In this document: piece after piece, positions 27,501 to 42,500 of the stretch
Layout: every line of letters starts with the position of its first letter
Position numbering within the stretch: the first letter of the stretch is position 1
Source of the DNA: Ariolimax columbianus
Taxonomy: Eukaryota; Mollusca; Gastropoda; Stylommatophora; Arionidae
Assembly: GCA_036924085.1 (NCBI GenBank)
Contig: JAVGWX010000012.1
Location: 28,748,901-28,812,900 of the forward strand
Direction of reading: 5' to 3'
Length of the DNA: 64,000 bases
The notes under the pieces: generated by a model
The model's input: the letters and a program-made list of their open reading frames with translations, nothing else
What the model was told of the DNA's origin: nothing
Databases searched by the model: none
Made by a program: the position numbers and the translations under genes

Positions 27501-30500
27501 TGGCTTGTGAGGGGCAATGCATTATGGTCAGGTGAAAAATTCAGATTAAGACACACTCATCCGTTCATACTTCTGGAATCAATGAGGAGGGGATTGACAC
27601 TGTAATCCCCATAGTGGTGAGTTTAATAAAGAACCTAACATTGCACTGGTCAGGAAAACTAGTCCACCTTCTTGTGTACTCCTCAGGACGAAAGGAGAGA
27701 CGCTGCAACTCACTACCAAAGAACTGCGGTCAAGAGTTAACTCAACACAAGCATCTTCAAACAACACCAACAAGATGGAAAGGCGAATGTGAAGAATTTG
27801 TTGAAAATGTAATGTATCTTGCAACTTACACCAAGCCGCACGAAACCTGGCGTGATCTAGTCTTGTTCACGTGTTTTGGTCCATTATGGATGCGACCAGG
27901 TCACAGATTTGACTGGAATTCACACTATTTGATGATGTAAACGTGTCCATGGAAACATGTTTTGGTTTTCCATTTGGATTGGTTAGTTTGTTCATTTTGT
28001 GGTGTTTTCCCCTTTGATTATTCTGGCATGGTCTTCGACCATTTACAATAGTATTTCAGTTACCCTGAGTTGTATATTTCCACAGTCAAGTGCACTAGGC
28101 TGAACTTCACGGAATTGGCATTCTGATTGTTGACAATGCCCGGGAAATGTACACAGGCTAATAATGGACAAACACATCGCATTGGAGAGATTGGGCGCTG
28201 CCTGGTTAGCAACAAGTCCATGACACACCTCTCACACAGTGAGAGATGTTAAGAGGCAAGACACTTGTCTCTCAAAGTGGAAACAGTAGACGATCAAATC
28301 CTGCAAGTTTCAAGCGACCTGGTCTCAAGGGGGGGTGGGACCAGAGTGCCTGTATCCTGAGTTACCTCCAGTCATCTTGACTTATGTCTTGCCACTGATC
28401 CAAGGTGGCTCAGGACCAGAGAGTGAGGTTGATGACAGCACACTATAATCCAAGTACAGTGCAAGCTGTATCATCAAGACAAAACCACCGATGATGGCGT
28501 CATCATCGCTTGTGATGGACAAGTTAACTAACACCAAGCGACTAATCAGCTCCGAGGCATTTTAGGAAACATCCCATACCAATAAATGTGCACGTCAGGG
28601 TAAATCAGCTAAAATACAGTCGAACAATGTGTTCATATCTGGTAAATGACTGTGGTTCTCATGTACAACAGTAATCTATCCTTGCTCCTGTTCTGCTCTA
28701 TCAGTACTCACCAACATTGCTGCTAGCTTAATGCTCGTTTTCTTCTCCAGGCAGTCTAACAGAAGAAACAAACAAAACATTCAAGGACATGTAACTGCAG
28801 AAATGGGCAAGTAGTACATATAGAGGATCTGATTTGCATATTCATTGGCTCTTTCCGTCATATCAGATGGTTTATGCTGTGCTTTGAAATAAAAAGGATG
28901 TGACTACAATCCTTGATGATAACGAATGTGACTCACAAGACCAATCCGAGCAGGGAAGCTTCTTGTACCGAAGTAGTAGCAGGCCCCAAGACCTTTTTCC
29001 CAGCTGTAATTCCCAATAAAGAAGATCCTTTGGTATTCTGCCAACCTCCACGTATGTCCCAGTCATCTGAGTCTTCAAAGACTAAGCATGGAATGACCTT
29101 GACAATGCCTGTTCTCTCCAATACCTCTGCGTTGGTAATCTTGTCCTGCCACCCAACTCCCAGGATTCTGTGCAGGCAACTCATGTGTAACTGAACTACC
29201 TCTCCTAGTGCATATAAGTAGACCATGTTTCACCACCATAATGAAGGGTGCTAGGACACAGGCCTGGTAAACAAGGGTTTTGTTTTAAGAGTGAGCTTTT
29301 TATTCTCCCAGACCCTTTTTGTTAGTCTGTTCATTGTTGCTGCCACCATGCCTATTCTGATATTGATATCTAGGTCCGGGGATACTTTATTATTAACCGA
29401 GGATACTAGGTAAGTAAAGTGATCTACTACCATGAGTTTCTCATCAACACTGGAGATTACTGATGCCTTGGTAGTATCCTGCATCATAACTTATGCCTTC
29501 TTCTTGCTGATTGCTAATCCAAACTCACAATATGTATCAGAAAATGCGGTAAGCTTTGCGGTTCCACCTCTGAGTCATAAGTGCGGCACCATCCGCAAAA
29601 TGTAGTTCCATGATCAGCACCCTGTTGATTCTGGTCTTGGCGTTCAGCCTTTGGCAATTGATTAGGTCACTATCTGTGCAAGAATGAAAGAATATACCAC
29701 AGTCCTGGTTACAGGAGAAATGCTTTAGAAGGCGTGAGAAATATATTTCAAAGAGGGTTGGGGCAAGTATACAGCCTTGTTTTACTCCACACTTGATTAC
29801 AAACTCCTGTGAGGATACATTGCCAAAGTTGATGGTGCCTTTCATGTGTAATGACTTGATAATGCTCAGGAGAATAGGTGGGCAACCGATCTTCTGCACT
29901 TACGTAGGTTTTGACTTGTGAAGCATTTTTTGTAATGATCCACTTATGCAAGTCAATGACTGTTTGAACAGGGTCTGATAAAATATGTATCCAACCTTTA
30001 TTTTTATTTTAAACAAATAAATAGCTGTCCTGAGGCAGGCTAGCATGGCAATATTTGAACATGCATGATTTTTTGCCAGCTGCCCACTACTCTTATCATC
30101 ACAAGTGGACAGAACAAGTCTTCAACAAAACCAAACTAGCCCAAACAGCCAGTGGTTTGGATAAAAAGAGAACTCTCTTAGTGGTCCCTCTTCTACCCAT
30201 TGAGGGATGCGGGGATCTTTTTGTATATACTTGCAATCAAGTGTGGAAACAAACAAGTGATTGGCCTGTTGTACCTTACCATGATGGAGAGGCTGCCTCC
30301 TTTTGTTCTTCATGCAGGCCACTATTGGGTAGGAATTTCATTACCTTTATAATTTTTGTCCGGACAGAGCTTAACAGCTTGTTATTTTAGATTTTGAACT
30401 ACCAAAGTTTTTTTTTACGTGCAGAACATGTACACACTACTTAAAAATGTATTGTCTGTTTCCAATAGGACTAGGTATACGATCTCACATCCCCTAAGAA

Positions 30501-33500
30501 CAGGAGACAATTGAAACTTGTGGGATTCAAACACCCATAATTTAATGTGTTCACTTCTTGAGAGGCAAGCACCTGACTTCTCAGCTACAGTTACTCTAGA
30601 TACCAGAGAACACAGAATATAACCACTGCAATGATCTAAGAATTTCATAAAAGGTGACTAAGGAGAGTTGTGCATTTGGTTAGCAGCCTCATCCATTAAA
30701 ACAAGTTGCTACAGAAACAAACACTGCAAGAGAGCACATAAGTGCTTCCATTAAGTGGTGGACATGTACTCTATAGGGAGTGAAGTTATACAAATGAAAT
30801 CAAGTAGGGGCTTCTCTCCTACAGTGAGTGGTCAGGTTTCTGGTGTACGGACCAGACCAGATTGAGATTGGAGACAGTGACCTCAGCTCTGAGATGGCTA
30901 TCTGAGACCTCTTAAACAAGGGCAATCATTGTGTCCAACCCTACTTCGGAAGGTAGAGAAGAGTTGGCTAAGGCATGAGTGAATAGAGTTCTGAAATATC
31001 CAGGGGCTGGTGTGGATCTACTGGGGTTTTGATCAATAAAAGAGCTGACATCTTGACTATGCAAGCGCCCATTATAGGCATATTGGATACGAATAAAGTT
31101 GACCTTTTGAAGTAATCAATGACCACTTGTTGGATAACAACACTACAGTAGAGGAAGCCGCAATACACAGACTGCAGAATTTGTTACTCATACGAGGGCT
31201 GAGGAACATGAGAGTATGGAACAAGAGTGTGTTCAACCAACAAGACAGGAACCACCAGTATCCATAACCTTCATCATTTCCTGAGAGACCTGTGGTAATG
31301 CTCAGAGTGTAGTGAAGCCGATTTTTAATAAGAGGACAGAACAGAAGGAGCGAAGCTGGAATACGAAGTGTACACAGCATGACACTCAAACAACATCATC
31401 CTCTACAACTTGACTGGTTTAGAAAGACTCTCTATAGTCTGTATATAACCAGTTTTTTTTACATTTCCTTGATCTAAAAACTATGCATTAATTGACCCTG
31501 CCTCAACTATTTCTTGCGGCAATGCATTCTAAGCATTTACCACTTTATGACTACAAAAATATTTCTTAACATTTAGTAGAAGCAGCCAAAAACCACGATT
31601 TTACACGCCTATTTTTCTACAAAAATGTTCACACCTGACAGCTGTGACAAAATTATTCATATATCTGTTATCTTTTATTGTGTGATCATGTTTTATAAAT
31701 CAAAATGTTCAGGAATGATTGCTCTTTTTAGAAACAGTGCAATAAGATGTCTGTACAGTGAAGTTATATGCAAAAAATTATATAATGAGTAAACAAAAAT
31801 AAAAACAATAAATAATTTGTAAACATTTTTTCACTTACCATTTCATTCAAATGAATCCTTCACAATGTTGAAACACAAAAATTCTTTATTTTGATAATAT
31901 ATCCATATTTACACAATATTGGGAAGTTTCATCACTCTTGGATTAGAAATAACATTATGATGACCATTGAGCAGTGTTTTGTAAATTGAAAAAAAAAATG
32001 GCACAATTTCTCTTAGAAAAAAAAAATTATCTATGTACAGCCGATTTTAATTTACATTTATTTTAAATGATGCTGTTCGCACAGATCCACTGAGGACCAG
32101 GTCATCCTCATAGCCCAGGAGATAGAAGATGCCTACCAGGCACAGAAACACACAGTAGCTGTTTGGGTGGATCTAGAAAAGGCATTTGACAAAGTCTGGA
32201 AGGACGGACTTAGAGTCAAGCTAAGAAGAAGTGATGTCTGTGGGAAGATGTACAAGTGGATCAACCACTACCTCAAACAAAGAACGGCCAGAGTCCAAGT
32301 ACAAGGGCAGATGAGCAAAAAGGTGACACTCGAGCAGGGAGTACCCCAAGGGGGAGTATTGTCACCCACACTCTTCCTGGTATATATAAACGATATTACA
32401 GAGAATATACCAAGAAGAGTCCATAGCTCAATGTTTGCAGACGATCTGGCTATGTGGACCTCTGAAAAGAATCTCACCATAGCAAGAAATCGGATGCAGA
32501 CGGCCCTAACATCGCTGGAAGAGTGGGCGAACTCATGGCTGGTCAAAATAAACGAGGAGAAAACCACATGCACAATATTCTCGCTTTCATTAAAACCCCA
32601 AAGTACCAAATTAAGTCTAAATGGCAAAATCCTGCAGCCAAACGACAACCCAACCTATCTGGGAGTCACATTTGATCGGCGCATGACATGGAAAAGTCAG
32701 ATTGAGAGAAACCGAATGAAAGCCAGAGAAAGAATGGCAATCATGAGGAAACTTGCTGGCACAAGCTGGGGAGCAGACGAAGGCATACTAAAGAAACTGT
32801 ACACTGGAAGAGTGAGACCAGTTCTCGAGTATGGCATTGCGGCATGGACAACAGCAGCGAAGGCGAACTTCGATAAAGTTAACAAACTTCAAAACCAAGC
32901 CATGAGAATTATAACAGGTGGCATGAATTCAACGCCAATTGTAGAACTTGAAAAGATTACAAAACTGCAATCCATGACCGATAGAAGAGACTGCAGAGCC
33001 CAGCTGCAGTCAGAGAAACTCCGAAGACTGACGGACCATCCAATGTACCAGAGACTAAACAATTTGGGAAATGGGACACTAAAGCGAAGAAACTTTGCAG
33101 AAATAGCCAAAGCAAAGATGCACGAAGATCCCATAAACACACTAACAACACCAAAACCCATCACTACTGTACGAAAACCTACCTGGAGGCAGGATATATT
33201 TCCAGAGGTGGTAGAAAATATACCAGGTATTGCAAACAAAAACTGCCAGACTGAAAAAGAAAGGAGAGACACTACCCTAAGCTTCATAACGAAAAACTAC
33301 CCAAGCATGGACTGGACCCATGCATACACCGACGGCTCTGTAACAAACACTACACAGAATGGAGGGGCAGGAGCATTCCTGAAGCTACCAAATGGCAGAA
33401 AAATAACACTGTCATTCGCTACTGGTAAGTACACAAGCAATTTCAGAGCGGAGGCAGAGGCACTGAGGGCGGCAGTGGAAGAAATGGTGACACACAGTGA

Positions 33501-36500
33501 AAATGAGAGCCATATAGTCCTGCTGACAGATGCTCTCGCCGTAGTCACAGCGCTAAAATCCCAGAAAAACACTGAGCTTAATGACTTAAGAGCAGCACTC
33601 TGCAAACTGTGCCAGCAGTCCGCACCAAAAAGGGTAGTGGTACAGTGGGTTCCGTCACACTGCAACATCCAAGGCAACGAGGAGGCAGACAGACTGGTAA
33701 AAGAAGGTGCAAGACTACCACAAACAGATACCAGTATGACGTACGAAGAGTCAAAACGGCTTATCAAAGCCAGATACATGACCAAATGGGAAACCGAACA
33801 TACTGGTTACACCAAAAACGATGCCTATTACCAGTTGAACCGAAGAGAGCAGGTCGTTGTCTTCAGACTTCGCACTGGCCACAACAGACTGAGGTACCAC
33901 CTATTCAACAAATTGAAGATAGGGTGTACCGACGAATGCCCGTGCGGTACTGGTAAAATGACCACTGAACATCTGCTGCAGAACTGCCCGACATACGAGG
34001 ATCAGAGAGAGCAGATGTGGCCATTACCAGTGGAACTGCAAGACAAGCTCTATGGCAGTGGCGAGAGCCTCAGGATGACCGCCGCTTTTTTCGAAAAAAT
34101 AATGGTTACTGTCTGACTGTGTACGCAGAAGAAGAAGAAGAAATGATGCTGTTCAAAACGGTGATTTGGATGAAGAAATGGCTGGTCTGGGCATTCTTGA
34201 CAAAAAAATGTTGTCCTAACTCTCGTATTAGGGCTACTGCATACTATACAGTGATGACACAGTGTAGACTATTTGATGTGTATTTTTCCACTGTGTCTGT
34301 TTGCTTGGCTGCTGATGTAAGGTTCCACCTGCATGCTAGGCGTCTCTGTAGCTGCAAAAAGGTGAAGCTCGGTAACTAATTGCCTTTTAAATTCTAGATA
34401 AGGCTGCTTTTTTGTGTTTGCAGACCTGGTCAGGGCATGTAAAATAAATGAATTCAGCTGAGCTACTTCAAAAATCCAAAAGAAAATTTTCTTCCATTTC
34501 CTTGTTCTTCTAGTGAAGGTACCATTTGTTGGGATACACTGATCAACCTTATCACACCCATTCATGCGGTTGTTGTAGTCATCAATCATTGATGGTTTAT
34601 CCTTCACTACACCAGAACAACTTGTTAAACGTTTGGTGGTCACCGAGGCTTCACTAGAGACAAGCAAGCAGGGTTTTTTAGCCTTCTTGTCTCTGAACAT
34701 CACGCAGAGGAATGTTCTTTCTATATGGAGAAACCATTTCATTTGTAAAAAGGACAATTTTGTTGTCTTGAAAGCTTGTGTAAAATCTATGCGGTTTATG
34801 TTGACCGTACCAGTGTAGTAATGGCCATTACTGGTAAGGTAATGAAGCAGCGGATAGCTGGTGTAGTAACGGTCAGCATAAATGTGATGGCCTTTCCCAC
34901 AAGGTTCTAAAAGCTTGTCAAATACTTTGATGGCTTGTTGACTGCTTGGATCTAGATCTGGATTGTAAGATGTATTGCTGCCAAAATATATCAATATGTT
35001 GACAACATAAGCAGTGCTGCTGTCGCAGAGGCCAAAGGTTTTGACGTGGTATTTTTTTTGGCTATGATGCATTGAACATCTTATGGGCCCACCTTCCCTT
35101 CCATCCAATGACCATTTCATCCACAGAAAGTTCCTTGAATGGGTAATAGGATTTTTGAAATTGAAGTAGCAAGCTCTGCACAAATGGCTCAATTTTGGCT
35201 TTTCCCTGCGAATCAGGATCGCTTATGTGAAACATTGTATGGTACAAAGATTTGAACCTTTCCCTTGTGAATACCGTCCTGAACCAAGGTGTTTCTATAG
35301 TCTTCTCATGTGCCCAGTAGTCACTAATTTTAGACTTGTTTAAATAGCCGATAACAATAATGACAGCAAAGAATTTATGTAGCTCAGGCACAGTCACTGG
35401 TGACCATGTTAGAAAAACTGACCATACCGCAGTTGTTTCTTTCATTGCCAGGCACCGTTGGGGCCGCATAATCATTTACTGACCTGACAAGGTCTTCCAT
35501 AATGGCATCAGTAAATAAAGCTTTAAAGCAAAATAAGGGTGATGCATTCTCTGGAATGTCAGGATTGACACAGGGATTCTTGGCTGAGGTGGAGTAAACC
35601 GAAAGGTATTGTCTGTGCTGCCCTCAAATACCTCCCTCCATTGCCCCTCATCACTAACCTGAGGGTCTGCCCTAGTAGTTGCCATTGGGACAGGAGACAC
35701 TGTAGATGGATCTACTGTACTGCTGGTACTAGTACTAGGCCTAGGACCAGGATTCCTATCAAGTACAGATCTTGACCTTGCTCCTCGTCCTCTCTTATTC
35801 AGCATGTTTATATCTGCTCTACGATAAGGACTCCACACCTGTACACTTACCATCATCATCTTCACAAAATGTGATCAGCCAGGGAAGAGAACCGTTATTG
35901 TTTTGAACCAATGACTTGAAGTTGTGAGACGATATCCTGTGGTAATCAGCCTTGGCATTCTGAAGTGCCCTTTCTACCAAGGCCTTGGTGTTGCGTTGTC
36001 CTTGGTACTTGTCTCTCTAGAGCAAAAGAAAAAAACAACTTGAGGATAATAGGTAACTATGCAGAGCAGTGCAACAGAAGGTGTCCCTGCACTGATTAAG
36101 TGTTTTGGCCATGACAGCTTCCTGATACTCTAAGGTAAAGAGTCCCATAGCAGACACTACCATCAGGAATGAAGTGTTAGAGACTTCATTGTATAAGGCC
36201 ACAGCTTGTTTATGAGGTGTGGTGGCCAGTTCCCTTCCTCGCTGCCTTTCCTTCCCTAACAGTAAGACTGGTTCTCCATTTACAGAGGGAACGACTGGAG
36301 CATGCTAGTATCAGGAGTTGAACTCTGTGCCGTTGCTATTAAAGGCAAGTAATCTATATTGTGATAAGTAGTGTTTCATCATCCCCTACCATCTTCTCTG
36401 TTTTGGTGGTGGTGTGGTGAAGGTGTTAATGGTATCGCTCACAACCTAAATTTACACTTGGTCAGATTAATGATTCAGCAAGGACATACCTCTATAAGAA

Positions 36501-39500
36501 GCAAGTCCTTTTTAAAATGTGTGCTGAAGTCGGATGTACTATGAAGTTTGGCACAAAACAGAGTGCAACATACTCCATTGTAGAAAACAGAGCAAATGAG
36601 AGACACATAAAACATTACTACACTCTTGTCCTGAGTTCTCCAGAGGAATCGTCACGTCCTGCCCACAATCACTTCCCAACTCTCCCTCCCCAGTCAACTA
36701 TCAGTCCTGCTCAGAAAGCAATCCCTGCAATTTTTCTTTCCTAAACTATTTCTCCACAATGTATGAAATTCACGCCGTACATTTTAATGTTTTCTTTACA
36801 CGTACTATTTTTCCCACACAATCTATATCCCTTTTTACAGTCTTTCGCCAGCGTGAAACAAGGACATGCATGCCTTTCCTATATCAGCCATTCACTAGGC
36901 CCTGCTTTTTTTACACCTGTGATAAGTCGTGAGACTTACAGGAACCCATCCTGTGCATAATTTCCAATATTCAAGATCGTAGAAAATTGCCATCGCACTT
37001 CTATTGGTGACCGAAAGCCGTATAGGTCAATTGTCGACAGCAATGACGCTTGTGAATTATGGCATCAGCTCGCTGCAACATGACTAGGCTGGTGGCTGTA
37101 GAAGGCCCAGGCCATGAGCAATCATGCAGCTCCATCTCTCCACCTCATGAAGCTTTAACTTTCTGAAACAAATGTCCACCGGTGCTCCTATCAGCTGCAC
37201 AACTTCCATACACAGTGCACAAATGTTTGTGAATGTTCCCTACACTTTCTTTCCCAGCCACCAAGAATTCAACTACAGTTCATTGTTTTTAACGCATGTA
37301 GCACACAGACATCATTTTACAGACTACTACAGCAGCACTATCAACAGGAAGACAGTTCAATTACATCAATGTAAATTTTCACTTTACTATCTTTATGCTA
37401 GGTTGAGAAAAAAAGCATTTGGAGAATTACTTTCTAAGCAACCGAGATAGCCATTATTAGGTCCTCCCTAATACTCCAGCCAGCAAACCATTTGAATTAA
37501 GGCTGAGGCTTTTGTTGTTTGCCAAGACTGAATGTGCAATCAACATGTTATACCACAAAGGGTTGCTCTGACATGACTAATAAGCGTTAGCCAATCTATA
37601 AAAATATATATAAGTAATGGCTCATTGATCGCAACAGAACCAACAAAAAAACCAAACAAACAACAAAATCTAGGCAATTCTAACAATAGAAGATTGCTTG
37701 TTTCCAGGAAATACCACATCAAGGTAATTCAGGGTCTTCCCTGGAAAGCTCCATGACACCCATCTATTTGAGTTGTGCAACATGAAATGTTAGGAGCAGC
37801 CTGTTCCTGGAGAGAAGGGGTTGTGATACAGAGAAAAAGAAAATAAAGAAGGGAATTTCCATAAAGGTATTCCACAGAACAGGGGGGGAATGTAAAAAGT
37901 GGGAGACACAGGCAGTAAGGTAAGGGGGTATTTAAGTTCAATGTGGACATCCACAGCCATTCACACAGTAACTTTCATTCACATACACATCTATCAACTC
38001 CTTTCCTTTTTATGAGGGCTTCTTACCATCTAGCAAAACCAAAAAAAAACCTTTGTATTTTGTCCCTCTCAACATATATTCATGTGTATCATGTGTTTGT
38101 TGATTTTAAGAAGGTGTTTGATAGGATATGACATAAAGCGCTATGGGCAACCATGAGGATGTATAAAATCAAAGGAAATATTATAATGGTCCTTTGGTCC
38201 TTGAACACCTGTATGAGACAGGGTTGTACACTCTCTCCAACTCTTTTCAATATATTTCTTGAGAGAATTATGAGTGAGGCACTTGGAGGTCACGTTGGTA
38301 CTGTCAAGATAGGGGGCAAAACGATTACTAACCTTCGTTTTGCAGATGACATTGACGAGTTCAGAAGCAGAACTCTAGGAATGGGTCACAAGGCTCAATG
38401 AAACAGCTCTTGACTATGGTATGGAGATAAACGATGGAAAAACAAAATTAATGACCAATGACGCAGAGGGCTTCAACAGTAGGATAAAAGCAAATGGCCA
38501 GGAACTCAAAGTGGTTGGCGCTTTTAAATATCTGTGTTCGATTGTCAGTGATGAAGGATCAAAATGTGAGGTGTTGCCAGAATAGCATAGACAATAGCTG
38601 CGCTTGTACGGCTTAACAAAATCTGGCAAGATAAACAGGTTAGCACTATGCACGAAAATCAGATTAATGCGTACATTGGTCCTGTCAATATTCCTCTACG
38701 CTTGTGAGACATGGACGATACAGGCCTTGGAGATGAGATGTTTCCTAAGGCTTTTAAAAAAAGATCGAGTTACAAATGAGGAAATACGAGATAGAATTAC
38801 AAAGCAATAGGGCCTTTTGAAGACCTCTTGGCAACTGTCAAAAGAAGGAAACTTGCTTGGTACGGTCACATATCAAGATCAAATGGTCTTGCAAATACGA
38901 TCCTGCATGGAAAGGTGCAAGGCAGATGACAAAGAGGCCGTCCCAATAAGAGGTAGGAGGACAACATAAAAGAATGGACCAATCTCTGACCAGAAGAGGC
39001 ACAGGCAGCAGCCGTTGACAGAGAAGGGTGGCATGGGGTTGTGAGGATGTCTTCATGTGTGCCCCAACGACCTCACTGGTTACAAATTGACCTGAACAGC
39101 TATTCTAATCTAGACTCAGAATCGCTAGCACGAAGAACACATTTAGTAACTCATGCTTCACATAATTAAATTGAGCTATCTGTACTCAAATGATGCTGTA
39201 CATAAAACTAACTTATTTTAAAGTACAGGTAAGTGATAACAAAATGTAAGCCGATTTGTTTAAATTAAGAACTTTTGGAGTGGATGTCCACAATGTGGTA
39301 TGGGTTAGTTAAAAGGGGATAGAGGCAGACATGGCAAAGAGCTATCAAAATAACAGATTGTTATGGACATCTTTTATTAATGGCAATGAAAAGGAGAGAC
39401 AAGGAAGAGAGAGAGACTCTTACCTGTGGGTAAAACAGCAGAGATGGGTAGGAATGGATATTCTGCATTCGGCACAGTTGCCAGTCATCCGCACAGTTGA

Positions 39501-42500
39501 CAGCCCCAATCCTGATGACACCCTCAAGTTCCCTTGCAACTTCCCTCCACTGAATTGAATAGAAAACTATATGGTCAATATGGAGCACAACAAGTTGCTG
39601 TTATCTACATCGAAGGTCAGCAAACATCTCTACATCGAAGGTCAGCCAACATCTCTACATCGAAGGTCAGCCAACATCTCTCTCTACATCGAAGGTCAGC
39701 CAACATCTCTACATCGAAGGTTAGCCAACATCTCTACATCGAAGGTCAGCCAACATCTCTCTCTACATCGAAGGTCAGCCAACATCTCTCTCTACATCGA
39801 AGGTCAGCCAACATCTCTACATCGAAGGTCAGCCAACATCTCTACATCGAAGGTCAGCCAACATCTGCTGTCGCTTGCCATAATAGCGCAATCTGCCAAA
39901 CTTTTGCCTTCCCGTTTTTGTATGTTATGCTTCTATTAAAAGTGTTGTTTACCTCTGGAAAATGAGCCTTCTACCTTTCCTTCTAGCATAGTGTTCAACA
40001 ATATGTGTTTTATTATGTCTTTGTGTGTGACCAAAATGTCTTAACTATAATTTTGCTCATCAATTCTCTAATCTCTCTGAGACCTTATTTGATTTCGTTC
40101 TTTCCACAAAATACGTTCAGGTCCTCTTCATTTATTCTCAAACTCCCGCTAACAAGCTCTCAAAAGGTTGGCATCCATTAGAAAGCCTGCACTAAAGCAC
40201 TTTACATGCTCTTGCTGTGCTTGCTAGCCCCAAGCACAACTCTAATTTGTCACCTTTTACTACATGCTTATAAATGCAGAGGAACATTTTTTTCCATCTC
40301 CATTAGAGAGTTCCGAGATCCAGTATCCTGTGATGATCCGCAAAATTATTAATGTGGCTTAGATACTCATCTTGGGGTCAAAGGTGCAGCAGTGATTGAG
40401 CTAACAGCAGCCAGTGACTCATAGCTTGCATCAGGGTCAGCAAACCATAGCTGACCAAGACCCTACTCCGCCTTCACGGCACGTGAAACCGACTGCACCT
40501 ATCCGAAAATCAAAGAGAGAAAGCAAACTTGGCACCAAAAATGCTGAGCTGAAACCGGAAGTGTTGAATTGAAAGAGGCAGGTACCACAGCCTCTCTGTA
40601 ACCTATGACACAACACCTTTTACAGAATGAAATATTTTCTGGCATAGTTTACATGGTTTCTGTTGATCTTCTGACATGAGGGAAATACCATGATTCTTCA
40701 TAATCCAGCAATAAGGCCTAATTGCTCATCATGCAAAAGAAACAGCTGTGTTGCTCATTTAGAAGACACCTGAATTCATTAAACTAAATTGTCCAGATCT
40801 TAACCAGTAGACTATATGATTTGGGGTATTTGCAAGAGGATATCTACCGAAAGAAAATTGACAGAATGGATGAGCTAAGGGTATGGATAAGCATGGGATA
40901 AGCTAAAACAGCGCACAATCAGCTCATCGCTGAAAACGTGGCACACATTACTTGGCACACATGCTACAGCTGACAGCAAACATTTAGAACATGAACTAAA
41001 ATTGATTGAATGTAGGTAAACTTTGTTCTACCAGTGTCACCAAATTTCATAATAATCAGGTCATTTTCAATAAAGTTATCAAAAATTATTTCTAGGTCAT
41101 GGATTTCTCAGTCTCACCTTGTTAATACTGGTTTAAAGAACAAAATTGATAAAGTAAGATTTGGAAAATAAGATGTGTAAAGAAATAAAAGAGAAAGCAT
41201 GCTACCTACCGTTGGAGCCAGATCATGGCAGTGTGAGCAGTGAGTTGAATAGAAATTTATGAACCAAGGCTCACTAGTTCCCTCTACAGATTGCTCTGTG
41301 GAGATAAGAATAGTCAATATAAATATAACAGGCATATTAGAAATTAGGGAACGGCATAGGCTAGTAGTTAAATGACACGGCTCACCTCACAACCCAAAGG
41401 TGCTGGGTTTGCGCCCCAATCACAACACCGGCCGTTACCCCGGGAAGTAAACCCTTAGAAAATGCAAGAGGAAGAAGACACTTACATAAAATGCATGCCA
41501 AGTCGGATGCACTGGGCAAACAGGCCCAAAATAAAAACATAGGCAACGCACAGGCCTTGGGAATAGAGAAATAAGATTAACGCCAAAAAAAAACATGTGA
41601 AATTGTTTAACATTAGAACAGTGCAAGAACATGTGACATTGCTTAACATGAGAACAAGGGACCATGAGGCTAACATCTGGCCAGGCAAGATACACTGATC
41701 AGACAATATTAGCCAGGGCAAGGAGAAATGAGCTGACCAAGACCCTCACATGACCTCCTCATTGGTGGTCCTAGTAACTGGCTGCTGCTAAGGACAACAG
41801 TCTGGCTAACAAGGTGAGGTTCGACATGATCCCCATAGTAGTGAGCGACACGCAGATGAAGCCAAGCATAGCACAACCGCCTGGAGGACCTCAGTCCACC
41901 TTCATCAGCATGCTCAGGATGTGAGGAAAGCTACGACAACCCGCCACTTAACCCCTTTTTTAAGGTGCACAAAAGAGTAACCTACGCAAGAACATGTGGC
42001 ATTACATAATTAGAGTTGTAGAGCTGGTTGACCTTTCACAGCTCAGCTGTTTTTTCTTTTGCAGAGAAGATTTTAGCTCTATGTCAGTCAAGCTGTTTGC
42101 TCTTTTGTAGCCAGGATGATTGCTCTTTTGTAAGGATGATTGCTCTTTTGTAGCCAGGATGATTGTTCTTTTGTAAGGATGATTGCTCTTTTGTAGCCAG
42201 GATGATTGTTATTTTACAGCTAGGATGATTGTTCTTTTGTAAGGATGATTGCTCTTTTGTAGCCAGGATGATTGTTATTTTACAGCTAGGATGATTGTTC
42301 TTTTGTAAGAATGATTGCTCTTTTGTAGCCAGGATGATTGTTATTTTACAGCTAGGATGATTGTTCTTTTGTAAGAATGATTGCTCTTTTGTAGCCAGGA
42401 TGATTGTTATTTTACAGCTAGGATGATTGCTCTTTTGTAAAGATGATTGCTCTTTTGTAGCCAGGATGATTGTTATTTTACAGCTAGGATGATTGTTATT

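Noticed and set aside
35476..35865. An open frame running from inside exon 6 through its donor into the piggyBac N-terminus, considered as a host-transposase fusion
   Set aside because: It is in a different frame from exon 6 coding; the exon frame meets a stop soon after the donor. The overlap comes from CR1 sequence at the intron start.
39534..39965. Two overlapping frames of about 120-143 codons with [16 protein letters not shown] repeats
   Set aside because: A translation of the 25/29-bp minisatellite in intron 4; not a gene.
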